A stretch of DNA of 64,000 nucleotides from Candidatus Hodarchaeota archaeon (lineage in GTDB: Archaea; Asgardarchaeota; Heimdallarchaeia; Hodarchaeales; Hodarchaeaceae). The translations under genes were made by a program, and so were the position numbers. Numbering within the stretch: the stretch's first letter is position 1; every line of letters begins with the position of its first letter. The DNA lies in NCBI GenBank assembly GCA_016840035.1, contig JAEOTC010000075.1, positions 1 through 64,000 on the forward strand. Direction: 5' to 3'. The notes under the pieces were generated by a model. That model was not told where the DNA came from, ran no database searches, and saw nothing but the letters and a program-made list of their open reading frames with translations. Of this stretch, positions 38,699-49,120 are shown one piece after another.

Positions 38699-40066
38699 TC
38701 AAGAAAATTGAGGGAGATATTTCTTGTGAGTAGTCAGATAATCATCTAACATTTGTTCAGCAAGGGATAGATCTGGAAGCATTAATGCAAATGCCTGAAG
38801 AGCGGCCTCTCGGTCTCCCTCAATGGAGCTTTTGGTTATTAACTTCGCAATAGAAATCTCTCGCTGACAAAGAGCAGCAATAGCTTCAGGGAGTGGACCT
38901 ACTTTCATTCCTGAAATCCCATAAGCGTTTACAAGCGCTGGAACTTCAACAATTGCATCATCTGGAAGGTTTGAGATTGTTCCATTGTTCAATAGATTGA
39001 CAGATTGTTCATAGGAGTTTGAATTAGAGATCATTTCACCTATTATAGCATCCGCTCTTTCAGCGGGATTAGGATGGATATCTAAGGCTCTCTTGCCAGT
39101 AATAATGTCGTTAATTCGTGTCCACATGGTTTCTCTCTGTAATTTCCCGCGATCAAAATCGTAAAGCTGGATACGATATTTTTCCCAATTCTCCTTGGTA
39201 AATGTATAAGGAAGATACTCGACAAGATGGCAATCCCCAACAATGGGTAATAATCCGAAGATATCAAACATATGCTTAGTTAATGGCTCAAATTCTGGAT
39301 TTACATTCTTCGCTTCTTGTCGTACTAATGGATAAACGTCTTCATTTGTATCGAGTCTCCTAACATCCAGCATCCAAGTAAAATGGTTCAGACCTGCTGC
39401 TTTGATATCATATTCTCCAGCTGCTTCAACAACAAACTCATTGAAGATACTCTGGCTTTCATCTGTCCATTTGTACTCAAGGTCCAAATTGTCAGTAATT
39501 CCCAAATCATTTGCTAAATATCTTCCTACGATACCATAGCCATGCCAAATTTGGTGACAAAGCCCAACAGACTTAATTTTGGCATGTTCAGCTGCATAAC
39601 CAATTCTGGGGACTGGGTTTGTGAAATTAACCAGCCAACTATCAGGAGCAAGATCGTGGATGTCGTACAAGATAGGCATAATAATTGCTAAGCCACGTGC
39701 GGTATGACCGAAACTACCCATAAGGCCATTCTCTGCATAATGGTAATAACCATATTTCTTCGCAATTTGATAATCCTTCAGCCAGGTTTCTTCACGATCT
39801 ATCGCAACAGATAATATGACAAAGTCAGCATCAATTAAAGCCTCTTTACGGTCGAGAAAGGAACTGATTTTAATTTTAGAATCCCATTCTTTTTTCATAA
39901 CTTCCCCTAGGGCATAGATTGCACTTAAATTTTCTTTATTAATGTCTACTAACTTCAATGTTGTGTTTTGTAAATCTTCGTGGGCAATAATACCACTCAA
40001 ATTATCTAAACCAAAACTTGCACTACCAGCGCCTATTATTACAATATTTGCGTCTGAATCCATCAA
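38699..40066 (-). CDS. family 4 glycosyl hydrolase (alpha-galactosidase/6-phospho-glucosidase-like)
   Basis: 'NIVIIGAGSASFG', 'LVDINKENLSAIYALGEVM', 'WLVNFTNPVPRIGYA', 'VGLCHQIWHG'. Confidence 0.88.
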   Translation of the reverse strand: MMDSDANIVIIGAGSASFGLDNLSGIIAHEDLQNTTLKLVDINKENLSAIYALGEVMKKEWDSKIKISSFLDRKEALIDADFVILSVAIDREETWLKDYQIAKKYGYYHYAENGLMGSFGHTARGLAIIMPILYDIHDLAPDSWLVNFTNPVPRIGYAAEHAKIKSVGLCHQIWHGYGIVGRYLANDLGITDNLDLEYKWTDESQSIFNEFVVEAAGEYDIKAAGLNHFTWMLDVRRLDTNEDVYPLVRQEAKNVNPEFEPLTKHMFDIFGLLPIVGDCHLVEYLPYTFTKENWEKYRIQLYDFDRGKLQRETMWTRINDIITGKRALDIHPNPAERADAIIGEMISNSNSYEQSVNLLNNGTISNLPDDAIVEVPALVNAYGISGMKVGPLPEAIAALCQREISIAKLITKSSIEGDREAALQAFALMLPDLSLAEQMLDDYLTTHKKYLPQFS

Positions 40067-40206
40067 ATTTTCTCCTATCGAACTAAATCTTACCTATCAA
40101 TTTCTGGATGGGATTTATTTTTTTTACATTTGGAACCCTTACTCGCAAAATACGTTTCATTATCTCACAAAATATATCTGTCTGGTTGACAAGTATAATT
40201 ATTCTC

Positions 40207-42933
40207 CTATTCATTAAGAATAGAAACAATCCCTTCGGTTCCATTAACCTTTACAATCATTCCTGTCTTAAGTATTTTACAGGCATTAATAATATTTGTA
40301 ACACTTGGAATTCCATATTCACGACTTACAACAGCACCGTGAGATAGAATTCCACCAGTCTCTGTAATTAAGCCACCGATTTTTGCGAACACAGGAGTCC
40401 ATCCAGGATCAGTTTTCGGAACTACAAGAATTTCTCCAGCTCTAACTGTAAATACCTGCTTGATGTCTGTTAGTATTCGCGTTTTTGCAGTTATAATCCC
40501 GTTGCTTGCAGGAATGCCTCTGAAATTTGAATTGTCATAAGATTTAGGAATAGGGTCGTCGAATTCCCGCGAACCATGCAAGAACTTCGGTGGAATAGCA
40601 TATTCATATTTATTAAAGTCGTTTTTTCTATTTTTGATTAAATTCAAAGTCTTTGGTATTGAGAATTGCTTGGGGGCTCTCAAGAGATTGCGAACTTCAT
40701 GTTTGTATAAGAAAAATATATCTTCAGAATCCCTCAAGTATCTTTTAGATACAAAGAAATTCCCAATTTCTAGATATAACTGGCGATTTCGAGCAATCCA
40801 TTTATCGAGATTAAACCTTTGATTTTCTCTAAAACTAATATACTTGCGAGCTAAATTTAAGATTGTAGCAAAAAGCTTAAACTTTAAAAGACCGAATCGA
40901 GTTGATCGAATCCTAAAAGCAACGTAATTTTCTACATTTTTCCTTCGTTTAAGGTTTTGCTTCTTTAGTTCCGCCATATCAACTTTCTGATCGATTACCA
41001 ATGCTTTAAGCTGATCAAAGAGATAAGATGGGTCGTCACGCCAACGAGGGAAATATATTTCTCTGGAGAATCCTCTATCGCCAAAGGTCCCAAGGAAATT
41101 CTTTAACTCCTCCAAAAACTTGGAGATATCTTTGTCTTCTTTCTTATTTTCAAGAATATCGTATAATTCGGAAGACTCGGTCTCAAGTATTAGATCTTTC
41201 AGGTTTGAATTACCATGAATTTTAGCTGCAAGATTTTGGACTTCTTCATTTGTTTCTGCCGTTTTATGCCATAATCCCGAAATCAAGATTGGATATAGGG
41301 CAGTAGATAATCTCTTACCTATGAAACGAGTTAGAAGATAATTGGATAGGAGATTCATCCCTATATTATGAACTGGGATTCCATATCTAACCATTCGGAA
41401 GTGTTCCGCCATCTGATGTTCTAAGGAATCACTTAATTGAATAATTGAATTAATTTGGTTCATTTCAGCAGATTCAGAGAGAAGACTGTCAAATTTCTCA
41501 CAGAAGGGCCAAAATTCTTCCTTTGTCCACCGTTGGTAGGTTTCTGCGGTTTTTAGGATAGAACCATGGATATTATCATGAAGCATTATCCTGAGTTCAG
41601 AGATAATTCGTTTTCCCAACCTGAAAGGCATCTTTCGTACGGTTTTCTTACAAAAAGGCCCTTCTCCTTCCGGAAAATAGTTTAAAACATCATCTGTACG
41701 AATGAAAGGAGGGATTTCATATTCCACTTTACGTAGCAAAGTTTCCAGATTGAAATAAACATGACCATGATGCAGGTAAAGAAGCTGATCACTAATTTTC
41801 GGGTAACCCATAATACTATTCAATTCGGTATTAACAATAAGTGTTAGCGGTATTCCCAGAAGATCATAAAATAAGGGTGTTGTAGTATCATTCCAATAGT
41901 CATCGGCATATCCTCTAGTCCAAAAGACCTCGTGGATCCCCTTATCTGGGGTTTGGATAGTTGTAATAGGACGAGATTGTGTAATATAGAGTTTATTCTC
42001 CTTATCATACACCCATTCAATATCTTGAGGGGATTTGAAAGTTCGTTCGATTTTTATACTCATTGATGCTAATTGAAGCACTTGGTCATCAGTTATAGAT
42101 TGTTTATCCTGATCATTGGGTGAGAGAGGAACTTTGGTTATCCCCACTTTGGCACTTTCTATTTTAAATTCCTTATGAGAGATTTCTCTAGATATGATTT
42201 GCAGATCATTCTCTAGGGAAGACTCACTACGTGTAATAATGAATTGGTCTGGGAATAATTGACCAGAAACAAGGGATTCTCCAAGTCCAAAGGTTGCTTC
42301 AATTAGAATTTCATTCTTATTGAGAGAGACTGGACTTTCTGTGAATATCACTCCAGCACTCGAAGCTGAAATCATTGATTGGATGATTACTGCGAGCTTA
42401 ACATTCTTTTGAGGGATATTATGTTGATTTCGATAGGCAATTGTACGAGAACTCCAGAGAGATGCATAACATTCTTTCAAAGAATGAAGAATTTCGTTTT
42501 TTCCCCGAACATTAAGATAAGACTCTTGTTGTCCTGCAAAAGAGGCGGTGGGAAGGTCCTCTGCTGTTGCTGAAGATCTAATAGCAACTTGTAGTAAATT
42601 GGATAACAGATAATTCGTATCTATCAAGTGGATGAGCTCTTGAGGTAATGAGGACTCTTTGATGGCCTTTTGGATGATTGATGCCGCAGCCTCAATCGAC
42701 CTCATCTCAGTAAAATCAATTAACCCTAGTTCTTTATTAATTAATGTTCCTAGGTTATTTTGATCAATAAATCGATTGTACGCTTGTGTTGTTATAACCA
42801 ATCCATCAGGCACTTGAAAACCATGTTTAACAAGTATTCCCAAATTTGCTGCCTTTCCCCCAACCAATGATAAAGGTTGATCGCTTTTAGCTAACTCTGA
42901 GAGGGTCAGGACAAATTTATTCAAAAAAATCAC
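40207..42933 (-). CDS. PEP synthase / rifampicin phosphotransferase-like dikinase
   Basis: N-terminal '[26 protein letters not shown]', '[27 protein letters not shown]', '[20 protein letters not shown]'; C-terminal swivel '[26 protein letters not shown]'. No PEP-binding TIM barrel after the His domain. Confidence 0.85.
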   Translation of the reverse strand: [908 protein letters not shown]

Positions 42934-43006
42934 TCGTTTTCATCATTTGATCGACATTGCAGCTTCAGGACAGATATCAATACACTTTAATTTACTAAAT
43001 CAAACC

Positions 43007-43981
43007 TTAGGGAAGTTTTCTTAAAGTTTCAAATGTACCATATCCCCCTGTTATCCCGTTAAGTTCATATTCTCCAAATGCCTGAATTAAAACGGATTTC
43101 TTTCCTTCTGGATCTTTGAAAGGTATTGGAAGGATTGAACCTACACGACCAGTAAGACTGTGCCTGTCATCATTCCAATCAGTTATTTCTAGTAGTGATG
43201 ATTTTGGATAGATTCCATCTTTTTCAAAGGACTGTTCGACAATATTGATTGTTTTGATTGGAATATTAACTCCATCTTTGAATATGAATCCCCCTATGGA
43301 TAATCTACCATCATCAGCGATGATTGCAGCAGGATTGATGGCGAGATTTTTATTAAACCAGACAACATAGTACAACCAATTCCCCACACCTGTCCAATCT
43401 CGAATTCCATGAGTATGATCTCTCTGACCCATGATTTTCTCTAATTTTATTGTTTCAGAGTCAAATTGGAGTTTTCCAGAAATTAGAGCAAGTTGTTCCC
43501 AGTGTTCATCCCCAGATTTTTTTCCAAGTTCTCGTGATTCTTCCGTCATGAATTCGCTATATTCATACACTTCGTTTAATGGTGAGAAATCGAGTTGTAG
43601 TTCAAAATCCTTAATCTCTTTTATGAGTTCAGGTTCATTTAATACCTTAGGGAAGTGTTTCGGATCATCTACAACAATCATTGACCCGTGGAAGGAATAA
43701 TGCCAACTTCCGTCAGGATTACGTTTGTGAGTCATTTCTCCTACTTTGAGGGGATTACCATAGCTTGATAAAGGCTCTGTTGTTTGGTAACCCGCTGCTG
43801 TACCATCAGGAAGAAATAAGAATAGAAATGACATTCCCTCAGACTTATTTGGTTTAAAACCAACCCTAGACATACCTTTTATGTTGGTTTTAGGATCTGC
43901 AAAGCAGAAATAGTAACTTTCATTCCATTCAACATGAGTAGAATTAGTATTATGAGTCAATGGTTCCATTGAGGTTCCCAA
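43007..43981 (-). CDS. AttH/CrtC-like lipocalin-related protein
   Basis: 'WNESYYFCFADPKTNIKGMSRVGFKPN', 'GQRDHTHGIRDWTGVGNWLYYVVWF' resemble hydroxyneurosporene-synthase/AttH-like families. Confidence 0.55.
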   Translation of the reverse strand: MGTSMEPLTHNTNSTHVEWNESYYFCFADPKTNIKGMSRVGFKPNKSEGMSFLFLFLPDGTAAGYQTTEPLSSYGNPLKVGEMTHKRNPDGSWHYSFHGSMIVVDDPKHFPKVLNEPELIKEIKDFELQLDFSPLNEVYEYSEFMTEESRELGKKSGDEHWEQLALISGKLQFDSETIKLEKIMGQRDHTHGIRDWTGVGNWLYYVVWFNKNLAINPAAIIADDGRLSIGGFIFKDGVNIPIKTINIVEQSFEKDGIYPKSSLLEITDWNDDRHSLTGRVGSILPIPFKDPEGKKSVLIQAFGEYELNGITGGYGTFETLRKLP

Positions 43982-44117
43982 AGTGATGTTGTCAATCCAA
44001 GGTTGAGATAGGAAGGTTTTTACTTCTTTTTAGTCTAAAATAAATTTCTTTTGGATTTACAATGAGGCTATTTCCATTAAATAAAAGAGAATGGGAAAAT
44101 TATAATTTTCCACATTA

Positions 44118-45824
44118 TTATTCTTTGAGCGCTCTTTTCAATACCTTACCAACTGTAGTAAGAGGTAATTCTTCTCGGAATTCATAAACTCTAGGTTTTT
44201 CATACTTGGAAAGATTCTCTTCCGCATATTGCTTTATACTTTCTTTTACACCATCCGTGGGTTCAACCCCACTTTTCAGTTGTATATAGGCATGGACAAT
44301 TTCACTTCCAGGACGATCAGGATCGGGAATACCTATGATTGCTACCATTCCAATGTCTGGATGTTTTGTAAGTACATCTTCAACGTGAACAGAGTAAACT
44401 TTGTAACCAGAAACGATCAACATGTCTTTTACCCGATCTACAATCTGTATGTAACCATCTTCGTCCATAACACCGACATCACCAGTATGAAGCCATCCAT
44501 CCGGATCAATAGTATTTTTTGTAGCCTCAGGTTTATTGAAATAGCCCCTAGTAACAATTGGTCCGCGAACTAAAATTTCCCCAGGTTCTCCTGTTTCAAC
44601 AGCATCTCCAGTTTCGATATTTACCAATTTTAGGTCTGTGTCAGGAAGAGGTAATCCTACTTTTCCAACCTTCTTTTTACCAAGAATTGGATTAGAGACA
44701 CATACAGGGGAAGTTTCAGTCATTCCGTATAGTTCCATGACTTTATTGGTCGCCTTCATTTTTGATTCAAATTCTCGAATCATTTCTGCAGGAAAAGGAG
44801 CAGCACCCGAAATATAGACACTAACATTTTCCAATATCTCATCTGGAATAGTTTTTACATCAGGATGATTCATAATCATTCCAAAGAGAGTAGGAACGTT
44901 AGCAACAATAGTTGGTTTATGCTTGACAATTTCTCCAATAACCTGGGCGATATCTCGTGGATTTGGAATTAGCACCTGTGAACCTGAAAGCCAAATAGTT
45001 TCAGAAATTACTGTAAGTCCTGCAGAGTGAAACATTGGAAATGCTGAAAGAGCTGTGACTGTTCCTGGCTCTAAATTTAACCAATTAGCAAAAATAGTAT
45101 ATTGCGCTAATAAATTTGCATGTGTTAACTCGGTACCTTTAGGATGACCTGTTGTTCCTCCCGTATATTGTAAGCAAGCAAGATCGTTATTTACATCTAT
45201 TGTTACAGGTTTTACGTTAGGATTACCTGACATAACGTCTGAGAATTTAGTGACTTTCTTCCCGGGGAAATCGAATATTTTCCCATGAGGAATCTTCCCC
45301 AGTTTTTTTCCGAGAAACACTTTTAGTTTACTCAATCCCATATATTCAGAAATATTGGTGGCGACCACAATTTCGAGTGCAGGTATTTCACTAAGTTTAT
45401 TTGATAAAACTTTTTCATAGATTGCGTCCAATGTAACAATAACTTTTGCCTTACTATCGTTAAGCTGATAGGCGACTTCTTTAGCACTTAAAAGTGGATT
45501 GAGTCCAGAAGCAACACATCCTGCAAGAAGAGTACCGAAATGTGCAATCATATATTGAGGGGAATTTGCAAGGCTGATAGCTACTACATCACCTTTTCCG
45601 ATTCCATTCTCTTGTAAAAAAGTGGCAAATCTTTCGACATTGTTAAGTAATTCACGATAGGTAATTTCTCTATTCATCATCCAGCATGCAATATTGTCAG
45701 GAAATTTTGCCATTTCACGTGCAAAAATTACACCTAGGCTTTCTTTCGGATATGGTTCAACTTTTACATGCTTATCCCATGATTTCATCCATAATTCAGG
45801 GGTTATTTGTGTCATAATTAGCAA
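44118..45824 (-). CDS. long-chain fatty-acid--CoA ligase (AMP-binding)
   Basis: 'LQYTGGTTGHPKGTELTHANL', 'ELYGMTETSPV', 'GWLHTGDVGVMDEDGYIQIVDRVKDMLIVSGYKVYSVHVEDVL'. Confidence 0.95.
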   Translation of the reverse strand: MLIMTQITPELWMKSWDKHVKVEPYPKESLGVIFAREMAKFPDNIACWMMNREITYRELLNNVERFATFLQENGIGKGDVVAISLANSPQYMIAHFGTLLAGCVASGLNPLLSAKEVAYQLNDSKAKVIVTLDAIYEKVLSNKLSEIPALEIVVATNISEYMGLSKLKVFLGKKLGKIPHGKIFDFPGKKVTKFSDVMSGNPNVKPVTIDVNNDLACLQYTGGTTGHPKGTELTHANLLAQYTIFANWLNLEPGTVTALSAFPMFHSAGLTVISETIWLSGSQVLIPNPRDIAQVIGEIVKHKPTIVANVPTLFGMIMNHPDVKTIPDEILENVSVYISGAAPFPAEMIREFESKMKATNKVMELYGMTETSPVCVSNPILGKKKVGKVGLPLPDTDLKLVNIETGDAVETGEPGEILVRGPIVTRGYFNKPEATKNTIDPDGWLHTGDVGVMDEDGYIQIVDRVKDMLIVSGYKVYSVHVEDVLTKHPDIGMVAIIGIPDPDRPGSEIVHAYIQLKSGVEPTDGVKESIKQYAEENLSKYEKPRVYEFREELPLTTVGKVLKRALKE

Positions 45825-45909
45825 TCCTTTCAGTAATATTTGAACAAGTAGTATTCGATTATAATGTAGTTAGATTATAAGAATATGTCCTACAAAAGAG
45901 TACGATTTA

Positions 45910-46605
45910 TTACCAAGGGAGTTCTTTTCCTTGCCAATCAAGAAATCTTCCCGAATCTTTTTGTGTTAAAGAATCGATAACTTGAATCATCCCTGCAATG
46001 GAATCAACTCTTTCAATAGGTGCACTTTTAGTTCCCATTCGAGTCTTTACCCATCCAGGATGCATTGGAATAACTATAATTTCTTTCGTACGTAAAGAAT
46101 TTGCCAATAATTTTGAAAACATGTTTAAAGCAGCTTTACTCGCGCAATAAATAAAATCAGAGGTATTTTCTCGTGCAGAAATTGAGCCCATCTGGCTGGA
46201 GATATTTACTATTTTTGTTCCTTTTTTGAATAACTGAGAAAAACGTTCTGAAACTAAAATGGGTGAAATAGAATTTACATCGAATACTTCAGACATATTG
46301 TCTTCATGTAGATTACCTAGTTTAATTCTGCTTTTTCCTTTCATCCCAGCATTATTGATAAGAATATCTAGATGTGATATTTTTTCTTTCACTTTGGAAA
46401 GTGCTTTATTACGAGAGGCACTAGATGATACATCCATAGGTATTAATGTAAGTGTTGCTTGATACTTTTTTTTCAATTCATTTAGGTTTGATAAATCATT
46501 ATTCTCTCTGTAAGTTGCAATTACTTCCTCTCCCCTGTTTAAGTATTGATTCACAAATTCTAGTCCTAACCCACGATTAGCGCCCGTTATAAGTACATTC
46601 ATCAC
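45910..46605 (-). CDS. short-chain dehydrogenase/reductase
   Basis: 'NVLITGANRGLGLEFV', 'LINNAGMKG', 'VNISSQMGSI', 'YCASKAALN'. Confidence 0.92.
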   Translation of the reverse strand: MMNVLITGANRGLGLEFVNQYLNRGEEVIATYRENNDLSNLNELKKKYQATLTLIPMDVSSSASRNKALSKVKEKISHLDILINNAGMKGKSRIKLGNLHEDNMSEVFDVNSISPILVSERFSQLFKKGTKIVNISSQMGSISARENTSDFIYCASKAALNMFSKLLANSLRTKEIIVIPMHPGWVKTRMGTKSAPIERVDSIAGMIQVIDSLTQKDSGRFLDWQGKELPW

Positions 46606-46735
46606 GAATATTCACCTTTTCTAATGAGGTCTTCTATTTGGGTATTCTTAAGAATTTGATTTTAAATAATCAAACTCAGATTCGTAGCTAGCTTCCGTAC
46701 CCCAAATAATCTTCCTCTTTCGAGATCTGATTTCG

Positions 46736-48988
46736 ATGTCTTTTCCCTCTAATCTGAATGTCTTACTCTCTAGAGATGATATTCCAGATGATGTAAAAGA
46801 ATTAATACGATCTGGGTTTCTTTCCTATCAAGAATCTTTATTTAAACTTGAGAAATCAGAGAAACTCTACCGAAGTTTGGTTGAAAATTCCCGAGACATT
46901 ATTTTTACTGTTGATTTGGAAGGTAACATTACTTCTATCAATCCTGCGGCAGAAAAGCTTACAGGATGGTCACCTGATGAATGGATAGGTAAACCTTTCC
47001 AACCAAAAATTCATCCTGACGATTTAGATGCGGTAATACGAGGGTTTAGTACAATTACTGAAGGAGATACATTTCCAACTCCAGAGGTTAGAATATTGAC
47101 TAAATCAGGTATTTACAAACCTTTTGAAATCAAGGGCTCTCCTCAAAGAGAAAATGGTGAGATTATTGGTATGCTTGGATTTGCCCATAGTACACATGAA
47201 CTTCGTGTTAGCGAGAATAGATATCAAACTTTGATTGAAACAGCTCTAGAAGGCGTATGGATAACAAACCTTGACAATAAAACTCTCTACGTGAACCCAG
47301 CTTTAGAAAAGATGTTAGGATGGTCTTTGAATGAAATGTTGGGAAGAAATGTTGATGAATTTCTTGCAGAGAACTCAGTAGGGATATTCAATGAGAAAGT
47401 AAAAGAGAGATTTACAAATGGGGTACCTTCATCAGTATACGAACTCTCATTAGTTAAGAAAGATCAATCATTAATTCAGGTTAGAGTTGCTGGTACTATA
47501 TTACTTAACGAGGAAGAAGAATTAATTGGTTCTTTCGGATTACTTACGGATATCACCAATGAAAAGGAAGCTCAGGATCGTTATCGGAATTTAATAGAGC
47601 TAAATCCCGATGCAATTATCTTAACAGATTTAGACTTCACTATACTTACTGTGAATGAACAAGCAATGAATTTTTATCATGCTTCTAAGCCTGAAGATCT
47701 AATAGGACTAAACGCTCTTGAGTTACTTGTTCCTGAGGATCAACAATATGCTATTGCCGTTGCTGAGAAAACATTAGCTGAGGGAAGAATTTTCAGATTT
47801 GAGTATACCTCAGTCAGACTGGATGGGAGTACATTTCCCGCAGAGTTTATTATAACAGCAGTAGAAAACTCACAAGGGGAACCCATGTCATTTATGACAA
47901 TTACGAGAGATATTACAGAGCGAAAAATATCACAAGTCAGGTTAGTTGACAGTGAAGAGAAATACCGAACCCTTGTAGAGAATATTAATACGGGAATTTT
48001 TCGTGTTAGCAATCAAGGACGGCTGATACAAGCCAATCTTGCATTTATATCGATGTTTGGTTATACATCTTTCAATGAAATCGCCTCAACAGCACTATCT
48101 GATCTCTATGCCAATCCGGAGGATCGAATTAAATTTTTAGATGATTTATATAGTGAAGGACAATTGAATGTTAAAGATGCATTGATGAAAACACGGGATG
48201 GGATCCTATTTTGGGCCTCGATATCAGCTCGCGTATCTCCAAATGGTCAATGGCATGATGGGATTATTGAAGATATTTCTGAGCGAAAGTATGCAGAAGA
48301 AACTATTAAACAAATTAAACTCGAAGAAGAACGATATCATGCGATGTTGAGTCATTTTCTGAGAAATGACTTACAGAAAATCGTTAGTAATCTTGAATTT
48401 CTTGCAGTTAAGAGTGGATCAGAAAAATTATTACATACTTCAGAGGCACAAGAGATAGTTTCGATAGCGAATCGATCTTCTAAAACAATTGATTTAGTAA
48501 CAATGATATTTGAAGTGCTTCAGCTATCTTCTTTTCCTTCTGAGTCACTATTTTCTCAAGAAATCACCCTAAAAGAGTTTATTGAGGATTTACCAAGGAG
48601 TTCTTTCCGCACTATTAATATTAACACTCCAGAAATAAAGATTGCTCATAGTGGATATCTTCCTTATGCGATAAATGAGCTGATTCTATTCCTACTTCAG
48701 TCTGCGGAACATTCGGCACCTAATTCTCCTCTATTAATTGAAGCTCTTCCCCATGATCATTATCTCTGTTTAACCATTCGAGATTACGTTTCACCTCCAA
48801 TTCCAAAAGATATATGTGAGATTTTAACTTCCAAGATAACAGATCAATGGGAATCTCATGGTTTCTACATTGGAATAACCTTAGCCTCAGTTGTTATGCA
48901 ATATTTGAAAGGGGAACTGAAGATTATTCCTTATTTTCCCTATGGGAATGAATTTCAAATGTGGATTCCCAATTCATTAATACAATAA
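46736..48988 (+). CDS. multi-PAS sensor protein with histidine-kinase-like C-terminus (ATPase appears degenerate)
   Basis: Four PAS repeats and PAC tails; 'YHAMLSHFLRNDLQKIVSNLEFL' HisKA-like; C-terminal HATPase-like region. Confidence 0.85.
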   Translation: MSFPSNLNVLLSRDDIPDDVKELIRSGFLSYQESLFKLEKSEKLYRSLVENSRDIIFTVDLEGNITSINPAAEKLTGWSPDEWIGKPFQPKIHPDDLDAVIRGFSTITEGDTFPTPEVRILTKSGIYKPFEIKGSPQRENGEIIGMLGFAHSTHELRVSENRYQTLIETALEGVWITNLDNKTLYVNPALEKMLGWSLNEMLGRNVDEFLAENSVGIFNEKVKERFTNGVPSSVYELSLVKKDQSLIQVRVAGTILLNEEEELIGSFGLLTDITNEKEAQDRYRNLIELNPDAIILTDLDFTILTVNEQAMNFYHASKPEDLIGLNALELLVPEDQQYAIAVAEKTLAEGRIFRFEYTSVRLDGSTFPAEFIITAVENSQGEPMSFMTITRDITERKISQVRLVDSEEKYRTLVENINTGIFRVSNQGRLIQANLAFISMFGYTSFNEIASTALSDLYANPEDRIKFLDDLYSEGQLNVKDALMKTRDGILFWASISARVSPNGQWHDGIIEDISERKYAEETIKQIKLEEERYHAMLSHFLRNDLQKIVSNLEFLAVKSGSEKLLHTSEAQEIVSIANRSSKTIDLVTMIFEVLQLSSFPSESLFSQEITLKEFIEDLPRSSFRTININTPEIKIAHSGYLPYAINELILFLLQSAEHSAPNSPLLIEALPHDHYLCLTIRDYVSPPIPKDICEILTSKITDQWESHGFYIGITLASVVMQYLKGELKIIPYFPYGNEFQMWIPNSLIQ

Positions 48989-49120
48989 GAATAATCATCT
49001 TGGTTAGTACATCGTATTTACCCGATATTCCCCCGTTTCTCCTTATTCAAAGCGAAAAAAGATAAGTTAGGAATTAAATCTAGATCTGTCTTTTACATCC
49101 TATTTATTGGAGATTTATAT

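Noticed and set aside
44229-44573. 114 aa plus-strand ORF
   Set aside because: Antisense inside the acyl-CoA ligase gene; no motif.
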